A stretch of 64,000 nucleotides of DNA from Kluyvera cryocrescens NBRC 102467 (GCF_001571285.1 NZ_BCTM01000018.1:1-64000), one strand, 5' to 3'; counted from the stretch's first letter, positions 48,638-58,956 are shown. The notes: a model not told the origin generated them from the letters alone. Made by a program: numbers and translations.

Positions 48638-50146
48638 ATGAACGCCATCCCTTTTCATCGTTTCATTATCCCCTGTCTTAGCGCCCTGCTGCTGGCCTTT
48701 CCTGCCTACGCTGCCCAGGAAAAAAAAGTGGCCTCCGACACCTTAGAGGTGAATACCGAGACCATCATGCAACCCTGGACAGGCGATCTTCCAGGTATGC
48801 TCGACAGGCGGGTGATTCGAGTCTTAACAACCTACAGCAAGACGTTCTTTTTCATCAACAAAGGCCAACAGCGCGGGGCAACTCACGATATTTTTGCGGC
48901 CTATGAGCGCAGCCTGAACGCGCAATTAGCCAAAGATAAAAAGCTCAAACAGCGGCATCTCAAAGTGCGCATTATCTTTGTGCCGGTCACTCGGGATACG
49001 CTGTTTACCGCTCTGAATGAGGGTAAAGGGGATATCGCCGCGGCCAACCTGACCATCACATCCGCACGTCAAAAAGAGGTCGCCTTCACCGACCCGCTCT
49101 ACAGTGGGATTCAGGAACTGCTGATCTCCGGACCCGGTTCACCCACGGTGAAAAGTGTCGACGATCTCGCCGGAAAAACGGTATTTGTGCGCCTCTCATC
49201 GAGCTATTACGAAAGTCTGCTGGCGCTGAACGCACGGTTGACTAAAGAGAAACGGCCTCCGGTGATGATCAAACCCGCGCCTGAAGCACTGGAGGATGAG
49301 GATCTGCTGGAGATGCTTAACGCCGGGCTCATTCCGTTGACCGTGGTCGATCGCCACAAAGCGCTATTCTGGAAACAGGTCTTCCCGAAAATTACGGTGC
49401 ATGAGGATGTGGTACTGCGCGATGACGGCAGCATCGCCTGGGCCGTACGCAAAGATAACCCGCTGCTGCTGGCCGAGCTGAATCACTTTGTGAAAGACCA
49501 TCGCCAGGGCAGCACGCTGGGTAACACGCTGCTGCTGCGTTATCTGAAAAGTGCTAAATACGTCAAAAATGCCGCCGCCGAAAAAGAGCGGCGCAAGTTT
49601 TTGAAAATGGTCGAGGTATTCAGGAAATACGGCGATCGTTACGACGTCGACTGGCTGCTGATGGCCGCCCAGGGCTACCAGGAGTCGAGGCTCGATCAGT
49701 CGGTGCGCAGCCACGTCGGTGCGATCGGCGTGATGCAGGTCATGCCAAAAACCGGTAAAGAGCTGAAGGTTGGCGATATCAAGCAGCTCGATCCCAACAT
49801 TCACGCCGGGGTGAAATATATGCGCTGGATGATCGACCGTTACTACGGCGACCAACCGATGACCCAGTTGGACAAAGCCTTGTTCTCGTTCGCCTCCTAT
49901 AACGCCGGCCCCGCACGTATCGCTCGTCTTCGGGCTGAAACCCAAAAACGCGGCTTTGATCCCAACATCTGGTTTGGCAACGTGGAGAATCTCGCCGCCG
50001 AAAAGATTGGCGCCGAAACGGTCACCTACGTCAGTAATATCTATAAATATTACATCGCTTATCGACTGATCCTCGACGAAATGAATCGTAAGCGAGCGGC
50101 GACGGGCAAACCGCCGATTCTCCCGGCGGCCGATAAAAGTGCCTGA
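48638..50146 (+). CDS. MltF-like lytic transglycosylase (SBP domain plus SLT domain)
   Basis: The product is 502 residues. Signal peptide (FIIPCLSALLLAFPAYAAQ), then a solute-binding-protein family 3 domain at about 50-300 (including GDIAAANLTITSARQKEVAFTDP split across the sheet), then a SLT/lysozyme domain at about 330-480 with catalytic Glu in QGYQES, the GAIGVMQVMP loop and the AGVKYMRWM helix. This is the MltF plan (E. coli MltF 518), but it is a separate paralogue at a site where K-12 has none. It should cleave peptidoglycan strands with anhydro ends; the regulatory ligand is unknown. The start at 48638 follows GCGGAG. Confidence 0.88.
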   Translation: MNAIPFHRFIIPCLSALLLAFPAYAAQEKKVASDTLEVNTETIMQPWTGDLPGMLDRRVIRVLTTYSKTFFFINKGQQRGATHDIFAAYERSLNAQLAKDKKLKQRHLKVRIIFVPVTRDTLFTALNEGKGDIAAANLTITSARQKEVAFTDPLYSGIQELLISGPGSPTVKSVDDLAGKTVFVRLSSSYYESLLALNARLTKEKRPPVMIKPAPEALEDEDLLEMLNAGLIPLTVVDRHKALFWKQVFPKITVHEDVVLRDDGSIAWAVRKDNPLLLAELNHFVKDHRQGSTLGNTLLLRYLKSAKYVKNAAAEKERRKFLKMVEVFRKYGDRYDVDWLLMAAQGYQESRLDQSVRSHVGAIGVMQVMPKTGKELKVGDIKQLDPNIHAGVKYMRWMIDRYYGDQPMTQLDKALFSFASYNAGPARIARLRAETQKRGFDPNIWFGNVENLAAEKIGAETVTYVSNIYKYYIAYRLILDEMNRKRAATGKPPILPAADKSA

Positions 50147-50151
50147 CCGAC

Positions 50152-50201
50152 TATCCTGATAAGCGCTGCGCATCCGGTATTTTCAACTCTACCGGATGGC
50201 A
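50152..50201. repeat. REP-like element between convergent genes
   Basis: ATCCGGTA and TACCGGAT form an inverted pair, next to CCTGATAAGCGCTGCGC, as in REP units. Confidence 0.7.
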
Positions 50202-50224
50202 GCAAAACGGCTACCTTGCCGCGA

Positions 50225-50932
50225 TTAACGTATGTGCTGCGCGCGAACGCCCTGCAAACGGCGCAGGGTAATGGTGCTGGCACCTTTGTAGGCATCCTTG
50301 ATGTGCGCGGAGATCAGCGCCACGGCCCGTTCCTCATCCCGTTGTTCAATCGCATCCAGTAGTTCCGCATGTTCCTTGTAGGTTTGCGTAATTCGCGTTT
50401 CGTATTCGAAGTCGAGCCGACGCATGATGCGGATGCGGTTGGTAATGTTGGTCAGGATCGAAGCCAATTCCCGGTTACCCGCCGCCTCGGTCAGAGCAAT
50501 GTGAAACTGCTCATCTAAAGAGGCGATATTATCGCACTCCAGAAGCTGGGCTTCCGGCGCAACCAACCAAATAGCCCTAAGGCTCGCCAGCACATCCCGG
50601 TTGACCTTCGGTGATGGCGAGCTGCACAGGCTTCTGACCGAATTCATCTCGATCAGCGCACGCGTCTCATAGAGATCCTCGTATACGTCAAAATCGATCG
50701 GGAAGACCTCCCATCCGTTACGCAAGCAGCGCCGTACCAGCCCTTCATTTTGCAGCAGCAGCAGCGCTTCACGCACCGGCGTGCGGGAGCACCCCAGGCG
50801 ACGGGCAATGTCCACCTCGGTAAAGCGGTCGCCGGGCAGGAGAACGAACTGGTAAATTTCCTGCCGCAGCTGCAGGTAGACTCGCTCCGAGTGTGCAAGC
50901 AGCGGCGTGGGTTCAGATGTCATTGCCGTCAT
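50225..50932 (-). CDS. GntR-family regulator, FadR/FCD type
   Basis: The product is 235 residues. Winged helix at about 15-85 (EVDIARRLGCSRTPVREALLLLQNEGLV), then an all-helical FCD domain with metal-ligand-type Asp/His residues (DEQFHIALTEAAGN and EHAELLDAIEQRDEERA). Last gene of an operon with the transporter (15-base gap) and HpxW-like enzyme. It probably binds the TGTATACA-centred operator at 53921. FCD ligands are usually small organic acids; the one here is unknown. Confidence 0.92.
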   Translation of the reverse strand: MTAMTSEPTPLLAHSERVYLQLRQEIYQFVLLPGDRFTEVDIARRLGCSRTPVREALLLLQNEGLVRRCLRNGWEVFPIDFDVYEDLYETRALIEMNSVRSLCSSPSPKVNRDVLASLRAIWLVAPEAQLLECDNIASLDEQFHIALTEAAGNRELASILTNITNRIRIMRRLDFEYETRITQTYKEHAELLDAIEQRDEERAVALISAHIKDAYKGASTITLRRLQGVRAQHIR

Positions 50933-50946
50933 GGAATACTCCGCAA

Positions 50947-52203
50947 TTAGCTATGCTGGCGGATAAACCGCGCACGCCAGGGTTTTAATACACACAGTGC
51001 CAGCCCGGCAGTGATGAAATCAAGGGCTATCGCACAGCCAAAGACCACGTGCCAACCCTGCGTGTGTTGATACAGCAGCGCCGCCAGTGGCCCACCAAAA
51101 ATGGAGCCAATGCCCTGTGAGATATACAGCCAGCCGTAGTTAGAGGCGGCATGTTCGCTGCCAAAAGTATCGGTTAACGTCGATGGGAACAGGGAGAAAA
51201 TTTCACCCCAGCCGAAAAACACCACGCCGGAGAGCAGCACAAACAGCAGCGGATCTTCGCGGCAGGCCAACCACAGCGTCATCGCGCAGCCTTCCAGCGC
51301 AAAGGCGATAAACATGGTTTTCTCCCGGCCGTAGCGGTCGGAGATAAAACCAAACAGCGGGCGCGTTAAGCCGTTGGTAAAACGATCGATGGTCAGCGCC
51401 AGCGGCAGCGCCGCCATACCGAATACCACGGCCTTACTGATGCCAAAGTCTTCAGCAAATACCGCCATTTGTGACGTCACCATCAACCCGGAAGTCGACA
51501 TCATCGCCATCATCGCAAACATCAGCCAGAACAGCGGCTGGCGCAGCATCTCCCGCGAATTGAACTGGCGAGTGCTTTGCGCAACTTTGCGGCTGACCGG
51601 CATCGCCGCCATGCTCGGCGGCAGGCTTAACCCCTGACTTGCCAGCAGGCCGACGGCGGCAAAAATCAAACCGAACACCGTCATCGTCTGCTCAAGGCCA
51701 TAGCTGCCCAGCGAAATCGCGATAGGGAAAGTGGTTAAAATCGCCCCCATTCCGTACCCTGCCGCCACGGCGCCGGCGGCAAAACCGCGGTTTTGCGGGA
51801 ACCATTTCACCATCAGCCCCACCACGCCGATATAGACAATCCCGGTGCCCAGCCCGCCAATACAGCCATACACCAGATACAGCGCCATCAGGCCGTTAAT
51901 ATGCGCGGAAAGCACCCAGCTCAACCCGGCCATCACGGTACCGATAGAGATCAGCAGACGCGGGCCAAAGCGCTCTACCAGACGCCCCTGAAACGGTGAA
52001 AAGAAGGTCTGCAAAATAATCAGCAGCGAGAACGTCACCTGCAACTCGGGTAATCCTACGCCCAGCTTTTCGGTCAGCGGTTTGGTTAACAATGTCCAGA
52101 CATACTGCGGGCTGGAGATGGATGCCATGCAGATAAGGCCGAGGATAAGCTGCGTCCATTTGCCAAATTTTGGCGCTACCAAAGGTTCTCTAAGAACGGT
52201 CAT
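50947..52203 (-). CDS. OxlT-like major facilitator transporter
   Basis: The product is 418 residues with 12 membrane helices. It resembles the oxalate:formate antiporter group (YVWTLLTKPLTEKLGVGLPE, GTGIVYIGVVGLMVKWFPQNRG, FGWGEIFSLFPSTLTDTFG). It would import or exchange a small carboxylate. The start at 52203 follows TTGGAGCG; the longer frame to 52266 is not family-like. It is 95 bases after the HpxW-like gene and 14 before the regulator gene on the same strand. Confidence 0.9.
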   Translation of the reverse strand: MTVLREPLVAPKFGKWTQLILGLICMASISSPQYVWTLLTKPLTEKLGVGLPELQVTFSLLIILQTFFSPFQGRLVERFGPRLLISIGTVMAGLSWVLSAHINGLMALYLVYGCIGGLGTGIVYIGVVGLMVKWFPQNRGFAAGAVAAGYGMGAILTTFPIAISLGSYGLEQTMTVFGLIFAAVGLLASQGLSLPPSMAAMPVSRKVAQSTRQFNSREMLRQPLFWLMFAMMAMMSTSGLMVTSQMAVFAEDFGISKAVVFGMAALPLALTIDRFTNGLTRPLFGFISDRYGREKTMFIAFALEGCAMTLWLACREDPLLFVLLSGVVFFGWGEIFSLFPSTLTDTFGSEHAASNYGWLYISQGIGSIFGGPLAALLYQHTQGWHVVFGCAIALDFITAGLALCVLKPWRARFIRQHS

Positions 52204-52298
52204 ATTACGCTCCAATAGACGAAAAAAGGTCGCCAGAAAGCGGGTGCGCATCGCGCACCTCATCATTCCTGCAATGTTTCTTTTGGAAAATGCTGGGG

Positions 52299-53906
52299 TT
52301 ACCAGCGGGCTACACCGCCGTCGCTGCGTGGGTCGCTGCCGCCTTCCAGCATGCCGTTGCGATGCCGGAGAATAGCTCCGGCATGCCCCATGAGGTCGTC
52401 ATAAGGGGGGTAGATCTCGACGTCATGGCCGTACTGTTTGAGGGTGTCGGTAGTCGCCGCTCTATGACGGCTTTCAATCTTAAGAGTGTCGCTGCTTTCA
52501 CCCCAGGTGCGGCCGAGGAGCCAGCGCGGGGCGGTGATGGCCGCCTGAGGCGTCATTTTCTGGTAGACAATACGGTCGAAGACCGCTGCCAGCGTTTGCG
52601 GCTGGCCATCGCCGCCCATGCTGCCGTAAACCAGCACGCTGCCGTCGGCGAGCCGCGCCAGCGCAGGGTTGAGGGTATGAAACGGGAGTCGCCCCGGCTG
52701 CAGGGGGTTGGTCGCGTTGGGATCCAGCGAAAAACTGCTGCCACGGTTTTGCCAGATAACGCCGCTGTCCGGCAGGATCACCGCGCTGCCAAATTCGTGA
52801 TAGATACTCTGAATAAAGCTAACGGCTGTCCCCGAACCATCGATAACGCCCATCCAAATGGTATCGGCCGGACCGCGTCCTTTACCCCATGGTAGCGCGC
52901 GGTCGACGGCGATTTGCGCACTCAGTTCGCGAATACTGTCGGCGGTCAGTAAAGACTGCGGATCGAGCGTCATATGCGCCGGATCGGTGATATGACGATC
53001 GCGCAGGTTGAAGGCCAGCTTGGTGGCCTCCACGCACTGATGAATAAAGTCGGCCTCGTCAGTTATCACGCCCTTTTTACGCTGCTGTTCAAGAATACCG
53101 GTGATGAGCAATGACACCAGTCCCTGCGACGGCGGCGGCAGGTTATAGACCGTTCCCACATCGGTTTGCAGCGCCAGCGGTTTCACCTGTGAGGCACGAA
53201 AACGGTCAAAGTCAGTAAAACGCAGCAGGCTGCCTGCGGCCTCCAGTTCAGCACTCATCAACCGTGCGGTTTCACCGTGGTAGAAATCCGCTAATCCGTG
53301 GGTCGCTAATCGCTCAAGCGTGTTTGCCAGCGCAGGTTGCAACAACAGCTCATTCACATCTAACGCTTTGCCTGATGGCGCAAACAGGCCACAAAAGCCG
53401 GGATGCTGATGCAGTTGCGCCAGCCGCGAGCTGATTTGCTGATGCAGACCAGGCGAAACCGGTACGCCTTGACGCGCGTAGTGGATGGCATCTTTTAACA
53501 GCCGAGGCAAAGGAAGGGGGCTATTCGCCGTATTTTGTTCAGCCCACGCCAGCGCCTGTTCCCAACCGGATACCGTCCCAGCCACGGTGTTGGCTGCCAG
53601 CGGCCCGCGCACGGGAATGTGTTGATAGCCTGCCTGGCGGTAAAAATCGAGGCTCGCTTTTTGTGCCGCAAACCCGCAGGCCTGAATCGCCACCGGCTCG
53701 TGTCCCGGTGTAGAAATCAACCAAAAACCGTCGCCGCCAATGCCATTCATGTGCGGGTAGACCACGGCGATGGTGGCAGCCGCTGCCACCATCGCTTCAA
53801 CCGCGTTGCCGCCTTCGCGCAGCACCGCCACCGCGCTTTCCGCAGCCAGCGAGTGCGGCGCCACGGCCATCCCCTGCATACATTTTGCTGATTGGTACTG
53901 AGTCAT
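52299..53906 (-). CDS. Gamma-glutamyltransferase-family amidohydrolase, HpxW (oxamate amidohydrolase)-like
   Basis: The product is 535 residues. It is an N-terminal-nucleophile hydrolase of the gamma-glutamyltransferase fold: MAVAPHSLAAESAVAVLREG start, the likely self-cleavage site and nucleophile Thr in GPADTIWMGVIDGSGTAVSF, and the small-subunit motifs SIYHEFGS, PFHTLNPALA and VYGSMGGDGQPQ. These closely follow Klebsiella HpxW, which hydrolyses oxamate to oxalate and ammonia in uric acid breakdown. There is no signal peptide, so it is cytoplasmic, unlike periplasmic Ggt. The hpx genes are not in the window. The start follows CAAGGTGACC. Oxamate or a similar amide is inferred as substrate, with an OxlT-like transporter next door as support. 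Confidence 0.85.
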   Translation of the reverse strand: MTQYQSAKCMQGMAVAPHSLAAESAVAVLREGGNAVEAMVAAAATIAVVYPHMNGIGGDGFWLISTPGHEPVAIQACGFAAQKASLDFYRQAGYQHIPVRGPLAANTVAGTVSGWEQALAWAEQNTANSPLPLPRLLKDAIHYARQGVPVSPGLHQQISSRLAQLHQHPGFCGLFAPSGKALDVNELLLQPALANTLERLATHGLADFYHGETARLMSAELEAAGSLLRFTDFDRFRASQVKPLALQTDVGTVYNLPPPSQGLVSLLITGILEQQRKKGVITDEADFIHQCVEATKLAFNLRDRHITDPAHMTLDPQSLLTADSIRELSAQIAVDRALPWGKGRGPADTIWMGVIDGSGTAVSFIQSIYHEFGSAVILPDSGVIWQNRGSSFSLDPNATNPLQPGRLPFHTLNPALARLADGSVLVYGSMGGDGQPQTLAAVFDRIVYQKMTPQAAITAPRWLLGRTWGESSDTLKIESRHRAATTDTLKQYGHDVEIYPPYDDLMGHAGAILRHRNGMLEGGSDPRSDGGVARW

Positions 53907-53920
53907 TGCCGGTCACCTTG

Positions 53921-53948
53921 CCTACATGAGTGTATACATCAATGTAGG
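53921..53948 (-). promoter_or_regulatory. Symmetric operator candidate of the HpxW-like operon
   Basis: CCTACAT at the left and ATGTAGG at the right flank a central palindrome TGTATACA with three-base spacers, symmetric around 53934.5. It ends 15 bases before the start codon. TGTATACA-type centres are bound by several GntR/FCD regulators, so the gene product at 50225 is the likely binder. The TATACA could also form a -10. Confidence 0.7.
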
Positions 53949-54094
53949 CACAAACCGTGCCAGTTATCATTTTCTTTATTTATCTGAATGTTACGATGAA
54001 GAGCCACTTTGGGTGACTTTTTTGAGCGGGCAATGCGCGCACCGAAACGGTGCCAATGTGGGTTCATGGTGCGTATTTCAGCAGATGGGATAAA

Positions 54095-54118
54095 CAAAAA
54101 ACCCTGCCGAAGCAGGGT
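54095..54118 (-). terminator. Terminator after ssb
   Basis: ACCCTGC pairs with GCAGGGT around four bases; on the minus strand it is followed by a T run. Confidence 0.9.
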
Positions 54119-54148
54119 TTCATATTCTACGTTAGCAAAGCGCTATTC

Positions 54149-54679
54149 TTAGAATGGGATGTCGTCGTCGAAGTCCATTGGCGGTTCGTTAGACGGTGCC
54201 GGAGCGGACTGCTGCTGCGGACGGGACTGTGCGCCGCCGCTGAACTGGTTGCCGCCCTGCGGCTGCTGAGGCTGACCCCAACCGCCCTGCTGCTGCTGGC
54301 CGCCACCTGCTGGTGCTGCGCCGCCGCCCTGACGGCCACCAAGCATCTGCATGGTACCGCCGACGTTAACCACCACTTCAGTGGTGTATTTTTCTGCGCC
54401 GGACTGATCGGTCCATTTACGGGTACGCAGTTGGCCTTCGATGTAGACCTGAGAACCTTTACGCAGGTATTCACCCGCAACTTCCGCCAGCTTGCCAAAC
54501 AGCACAACGCGGTGCCATTCGGTCTGCTCTTTCATTTCACCGGTCGCTTTGTCACGCCAGGATTCGGAAGTAGCCAGCGTAATGTTGGCAACTGCACCAC
54601 CATTTGGCATGTAGCGTACTTCCGGGTCCTGGCCCAGGTTACCGACGAGAATCACCTTGTTTACGCCTCTGCTGGCCAT
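54149..54679 (-). CDS. ssb: Single-stranded DNA-binding protein Ssb
   Basis: The product is 176 residues (E. coli 178). OB fold at 1-112 ([20 protein letters not shown]), a Gly/Gln-rich linker and the C-terminal acidic tip MDFDDDIPF that recruits replication and repair partners. Divergent from uvrA across a shared LexA box, as in E. coli. Confidence 0.99.
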   Translation of the reverse strand: MASRGVNKVILVGNLGQDPEVRYMPNGGAVANITLATSESWRDKATGEMKEQTEWHRVVLFGKLAEVAGEYLRKGSQVYIEGQLRTRKWTDQSGAEKYTTEVVVNVGGTMQMLGGRQGGGAAPAGGGQQQQGGWGQPQQPQGGNQFSGGAQSRPQQQSAPAPSNEPPMDFDDDIPF

Positions 54680-54829
54680 GTTTGTCTCTCCTGAAAATGT
54701 ATCTTGATTAAGTGTAAACGCGCCAGTGTATCATTTCCAGACCGTATTTTAATAGCCGCGATAGAGATTCCACTAAACATCTTGTTGCCATACAATTTTT
54801 CATCGTCCGGCCTAATCCGCATTCCAATA

Positions 54830-54845
54830 CTGTATATTCATTCAG
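54830..54845. promoter_or_regulatory. LexA (SOS) box shared by ssb and uvrA
   Basis: CTGTATATTCATTCAG matches the E. coli uvrA-ssb SOS box (CTG-N10-CAG). It lies 87 bases upstream of uvrA. Confidence 0.92.
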
Positions 54846-54931
54846 GTTAAGTTGTGTCATAATTAGCCGTTTCTGCCGTTTGTCCTTCTAACAAACCAGG
54901 CAATCCGTGTATCTTCTACCGGGAAAGGTGA

Positions 54932-57757
54932 ATGGATAAGATCGAAGTTCGGGGCGCCCGCACCCATAATCTCAAAAACATCAACCTCGTCATCCCTCGC
55001 GACAAACTGATTGTCGTGACCGGGCTGTCTGGGTCTGGTAAATCCTCATTGGCTTTCGACACCCTCTACGCCGAGGGGCAGCGTCGCTACGTAGAATCGC
55101 TTTCTGCCTATGCGCGTCAGTTCCTGTCGCTGATGGAAAAGCCGGACGTCGATCATATTGAAGGGCTGTCGCCGGCTATCTCCATTGAGCAGAAGTCGAC
55201 CTCACACAACCCGCGTTCTACCGTCGGTACCATCACCGAAATTCACGACTATTTGCGTCTGCTGTACGCTCGCGTCGGTGAGCCGCGCTGTCCGGATCAC
55301 GACGTGCCGCTGGCGGCGCAAACCGTCAGCCAGATGGTCGATAACGTGCTGTCGCAGCCGGAGGGCAAGCGTCTGATGCTGCTGGCTCCGATCATCAAAG
55401 AGCGTAAGGGCGAGCACACCAAAACGCTGGAAAACCTGGCAAGCCAGGGCTATATCCGCGCGCGTATTGACGGCGAAGTTTGCGATCTGTCCGATCCACC
55501 GAAGCTCGAACTGCAGAAGAAACACACCATTGAAGTGGTTATCGACCGTTTCAAAGTGCGCGATGATTTAGCTCAACGCCTGGCGGAATCGTTTGAAACC
55601 GCGCTGGAGCTCTCCGGCGGTACGGCGGTGGTCTCCGACATGGACGATCCAAAAGCGGAAGAGCTGCTGTTCTCCGCCAACTTCGCCTGCCCAATCTGCG
55701 GCTACAGCATGCGTGAACTCGAACCACGCCTGTTTTCATTCAACAACCCGGCCGGCGCCTGCCCAACCTGTGACGGCCTGGGCGTACAGCAGTATTTCGA
55801 CCCCGACCGTGTTATCCAGAATCCAGAGCTGTCGCTCGCCGGCGGTGCGATTCGCGGCTGGGATCGCCGCAACTTCTATTATTTCCAGATGCTGAAATCA
55901 CTGGCGGAGCACTACCAGTTTGATATCGAAGCGCCGTGGGACAGCCTGGGCGCTGTCGCACAGAAGGCGATTCTGTACGGTTCAGGCAAAGAGTCGATTG
56001 AATTCAAATACATCAACGACCGTGGCGATACCTCCGTGCGCCGCCATCCGTTCGAAGGCGTGCTGCATAATATGGAGCGCCGCTATAAAGAGACGGAATC
56101 GAGCGCGGTCCGCGAAGAGCTGGCGAAATTCATCAGCAACCGCTCTTGCACCAGCTGTGACGGTACGCGCCTGCGTCGCGAAGCCCGCCACGTGTACGTT
56201 GAAAATACGCCGCTGCCCACCATTTCCGACATGAGCATCGGTCACGCGCTGGACTTCTTCACCAACCTGAAGCTGGCCGGTCAACGGGCAAAAATTGCTG
56301 AAAAGGTCCTGAAAGAGATTGGCGATCGCCTCAAGTTCCTCGTGAACGTCGGCCTGAACTACCTGACCCTTTCGCGTTCCGCTGAGACGCTGTCCGGTGG
56401 TGAAGCACAGCGTATTCGCCTGGCCAGCCAAATCGGGGCAGGCCTGGTGGGCGTCATGTACGTGCTGGATGAGCCGTCAATCGGCCTGCACCAGCGCGAT
56501 AACGAACGTCTGCTGGGAACGCTGGTTCACCTGCGTAACCTCGGTAACACGGTGATTGTGGTCGAACACGATGAAGACGCTATTCGCGCCGCGGACCACG
56601 TTATCGACATTGGCCCTGGTGCAGGCGTGCACGGCGGCCAGGTGGTTGCCGAAGGGACGCTGGATGACATCATGGCGGTGCCAGAGTCGTTAACCGGGCA
56701 GTTCATGAGCGGCAAACGCAAAATTGAAGTGCCGAAAAACCGCGTTCCGGCCGATCCGGAAAAAGTGCTTAAACTGACCGGCGCATCGGGTAACAACCTC
56801 AAAGACGTGACCCTTACGCTGCCAGTCGGCCTGTTTACCTGCATCACCGGCGTTTCCGGCTCGGGTAAATCGACGCTGATTAACGACACGCTGTTCCCTA
56901 TTGCGCAGACGCAGTTGAATGGCGCAACCATTGCCGAACCGGCACCGTATCGTGACGTTCAGGGACTGGAACATTTCGATAAAGTTATCGATATCGACCA
57001 GAGCCCAATCGGCCGTACGCCACGCTCTAACCCAGCGACCTACACCGGCGTCTTTACGCCGGTGCGCGAGCTGTTTGCCGGCGTGCCTGAGTCACGTTCG
57101 CGCGGCTACACGCCGGGACGCTTTAGCTTTAACGTCCGCGGTGGGCGCTGTGAAGCCTGTCAGGGCGATGGCGTTATCAAAGTTGAAATGCACTTCCTGC
57201 CGGATATCTACGTGCCGTGCGACCAGTGCAAAGGCAAACGCTATAACCGCGAAACGCTAGAAATTAAGTACAAAGGCAAGACTATCCACGAAGTGCTGGA
57301 TATGACCATCGAAGAGGCACGCGAATTCTTCGATGCCGTACCGGCGCTGGCGCGTAAGCTGCAAACCCTGATGGACGTGGGCCTGACCTACATCCGTCTT
57401 GGTCAATCGGCTACCACGCTGTCCGGCGGTGAAGCCCAGCGCGTGAAGCTGGCGCGCGAGCTGTCAAAACGCGGTACCGGCCAGACGCTGTACATTCTGG
57501 ATGAACCTACCACCGGTCTGCACTTTGCCGATATCCAGCAGCTGTTAGAAGTGCTGCATCAGCTTAGGGATCAGGGCAATACCATCGTGGTGATTGAGCA
57601 TAACCTGGACGTCATTAAGACGGCCGACTGGATTGTCGATCTCGGCCCAGAGGGCGGTAGCGGCGGCGGTGAAATCCTCGTTTCCGGCACCCCGGAAACG
57701 GTGGCTAACTGCGAAGCTTCGCACACCGCGCGCTTCCTGAAGCCGCTGCTGTCGTAA
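54932..57757 (+). CDS. uvrA: Excinuclease ABC subunit A, UvrA
   Basis: The product is 941 residues (E. coli 940). Two ABC modules: Walker [10 protein letters not shown] and GVSGSGKST, signatures [11 protein letters not shown] and [11 protein letters not shown], and zinc-finger pairs CPIC/CPTC and CEAC/CDQC. It finds bulky DNA lesions with UvrB and starts nucleotide excision repair. SOS-inducible through the box upstream. The end of the gene meets convergent yjbR without a gap. Confidence 0.99.
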   Translation: MDKIEVRGARTHNLKNINLVIPRDKLIVVTGLSGSGKSSLAFDTLYAEGQRRYVESLSAYARQFLSLMEKPDVDHIEGLSPAISIEQKSTSHNPRSTVGTITEIHDYLRLLYARVGEPRCPDHDVPLAAQTVSQMVDNVLSQPEGKRLMLLAPIIKERKGEHTKTLENLASQGYIRARIDGEVCDLSDPPKLELQKKHTIEVVIDRFKVRDDLAQRLAESFETALELSGGTAVVSDMDDPKAEELLFSANFACPICGYSMRELEPRLFSFNNPAGACPTCDGLGVQQYFDPDRVIQNPELSLAGGAIRGWDRRNFYYFQMLKSLAEHYQFDIEAPWDSLGAVAQKAILYGSGKESIEFKYINDRGDTSVRRHPFEGVLHNMERRYKETESSAVREELAKFISNRSCTSCDGTRLRREARHVYVENTPLPTISDMSIGHALDFFTNLKLAGQRAKIAEKVLKEIGDRLKFLVNVGLNYLTLSRSAETLSGGEAQRIRLASQIGAGLVGVMYVLDEPSIGLHQRDNERLLGTLVHLRNLGNTVIVVEHDEDAIRAADHVIDIGPGAGVHGGQVVAEGTLDDIMAVPESLTGQFMSGKRKIEVPKNRVPADPEKVLKLTGASGNNLKDVTLTLPVGLFTCITGVSGSGKSTLINDTLFPIAQTQLNGATIAEPAPYRDVQGLEHFDKVIDIDQSPIGRTPRSNPATYTGVFTPVRELFAGVPESRSRGYTPGRFSFNVRGGRCEACQGDGVIKVEMHFLPDIYVPCDQCKGKRYNRETLEIKYKGKTIHEVLDMTIEEAREFFDAVPALARKLQTLMDVGLTYIRLGQSATTLSGGEAQRVKLARELSKRGTGQTLYILDEPTTGLHFADIQQLLEVLHQLRDQGNTIVVIEHNLDVIKTADWIVDLGPEGGSGGGEILVSGTPETVANCEASHTARFLKPLLS

Positions 57758-58111
57758 TTACGAGTACATCTGCTGCCGGAGCGCTTCCGGCAGCAGCTCG
57801 ACCGCCAACTGATAGGATGCATCGACCAGGTAGTAAATCTGTGAGTTTGGCAGTGAGCCGTCGAGATACACCGTACTCCAGTGCGCTTTATTGAGATGGC
57901 GGCTGGGGCGCACATCTTTATGCTGTTCACGCAGCAGTTCTGCCAGTTCGGGGCTGGTTTTCAGTGACACCGCCGGGCGGTCTTCCACATCTTTAACCAT
58001 CGCGAAAAGCACATCGGCCACTTTAATCTGAGTTGCCTTCCAATCGCTGTGGACGCTTTGCTCCGCGCCACGCTTAGCCATGCAGTACAGCAGAAGATCC
58101 GAACTGGTCAT
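57758..58111 (-). CDS. yjbR: YjbR family protein (MmcQ/CyaY-like fold)
   Basis: The product is 117 residues (E. coli 118) with the family core RHLNKAHWSTVYLDGSL and SDWKATQIKVADVLFAMV. A small DNA-binding-like double-wing fold; function unknown. The start at 58111 is chosen because AAAGGAG is seven bases upstream; ATG at 58117 would touch it. Its 3' coding end contains a perfect 11-bp inverted repeat (57770-57796). In E. coli yjbQ lies next to it; here it is missing. Confidence 0.93.
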   Translation of the reverse strand: MTSSDLLLYCMAKRGAEQSVHSDWKATQIKVADVLFAMVKDVEDRPAVSLKTSPELAELLREQHKDVRPSRHLNKAHWSTVYLDGSLPNSQIYYLVDASYQLAVELLPEALRQQMYS

Positions 58112-58242
58112 CGTCATACTCCTTTGTATTACTGCCACCTGTGCAAAAAATCATCACCTTCAGTGTGCAACAAGACGCCGAAAGGTTAAACCTTCCAGCG
58201 CATTATTTCGCCTAAAAAAGCATCGTTTTTTTGGTGGGACGT

Positions 58243-58956
58243 TCAATACTCGGAGTTAACGATCACTTCTTCATTGAAGGCGCCGGCCTGTGGCAATGGG
58301 CGATAGGTTGAGTTTGAGGCGCGCAGCACGCGGATCCCTCTGGCTCCGACTTCACGCGCAGCGGTGATGTCGTTGTCGGAATCACCGTAGAACACCCGAA
58401 CATTTTTCTCTTTCAGCCACTGCGTTTTGCTGTTTTGTCCCGGATGATCACCGGCAAAAATCACCGGATTCATGCTCGTAGCGGGGATCAGGAAATCATC
58501 CTGCAGCGTTTTGGAGACGGTTTCGGTTTTGGTCGGGCTGCGTCCGGTGACAAAGTAGATGCTGTCGCCGCGCTTCACGTGCATCGCAATCAGCGATCGC
58601 GCAACTTCTTTGGGAATGCTAAAAGCATCCCAACCGTTGTTCATTTTTTCCCAAAAATCAGGGTTCTTCAGGTAGTCCTCGCTGTCCGGTGAATAGGTTC
58701 TTTGTCCGCGCCAAAAGCCAGGGCTGGAGAACAACACGGTATCATCGATATCAAAACCGACGGCCATCGGCGGATGACCAAGCAGACTATTTTCAATCTG
58801 TGCCACAGAGACCCAATGGATAGGCGCTTGCTCAGCAAGTTTCGCAATATCGGTCCCTGGATAGAGTGGCGAAGGCGACGACGCATGAGCCGTCACCGAA
58901 GCATTCAGTGCAAATAACAAGCAGACGGCACTGAGAGCTTGCGTAATCTTGCGCAT
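58243..58956 (-). CDS. aphA: Class B acid phosphatase AphA
   Basis: The product is 237 residues, the E. coli length. Signal peptide ending near VTAHASS. HAD motifs FDIDDTVLF (nucleophile Asp), [10 protein letters not shown] and FYGDSDND are intact. A periplasmic metal-dependent phosphatase and phosphotransferase acting on nucleotides. Confidence 0.97.
   Translation of the reverse strand: MRKITQALSAVCLLFALNASVTAHASSPSPLYPGTDIAKLAEQAPIHWVSVAQIENSLLGHPPMAVGFDIDDTVLFSSPGFWRGQRTYSPDSEDYLKNPDFWEKMNNGWDAFSIPKEVARSLIAMHVKRGDSIYFVTGRSPTKTETVSKTLQDDFLIPATSMNPVIFAGDHPGQNSKTQWLKEKNVRVFYGDSDNDITAAREVGARGIRVLRASNSTYRPLPQAGAFNEEVIVNSEY

Noticed and set aside
47959-54148. SPI-4-type adhesin island in the soxS-ssb interval
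   Set aside because: None of the siiA-siiF genes are present there; the only type I secretion genes are at 1-6701 near proP and belong to the LssB/LapB type.
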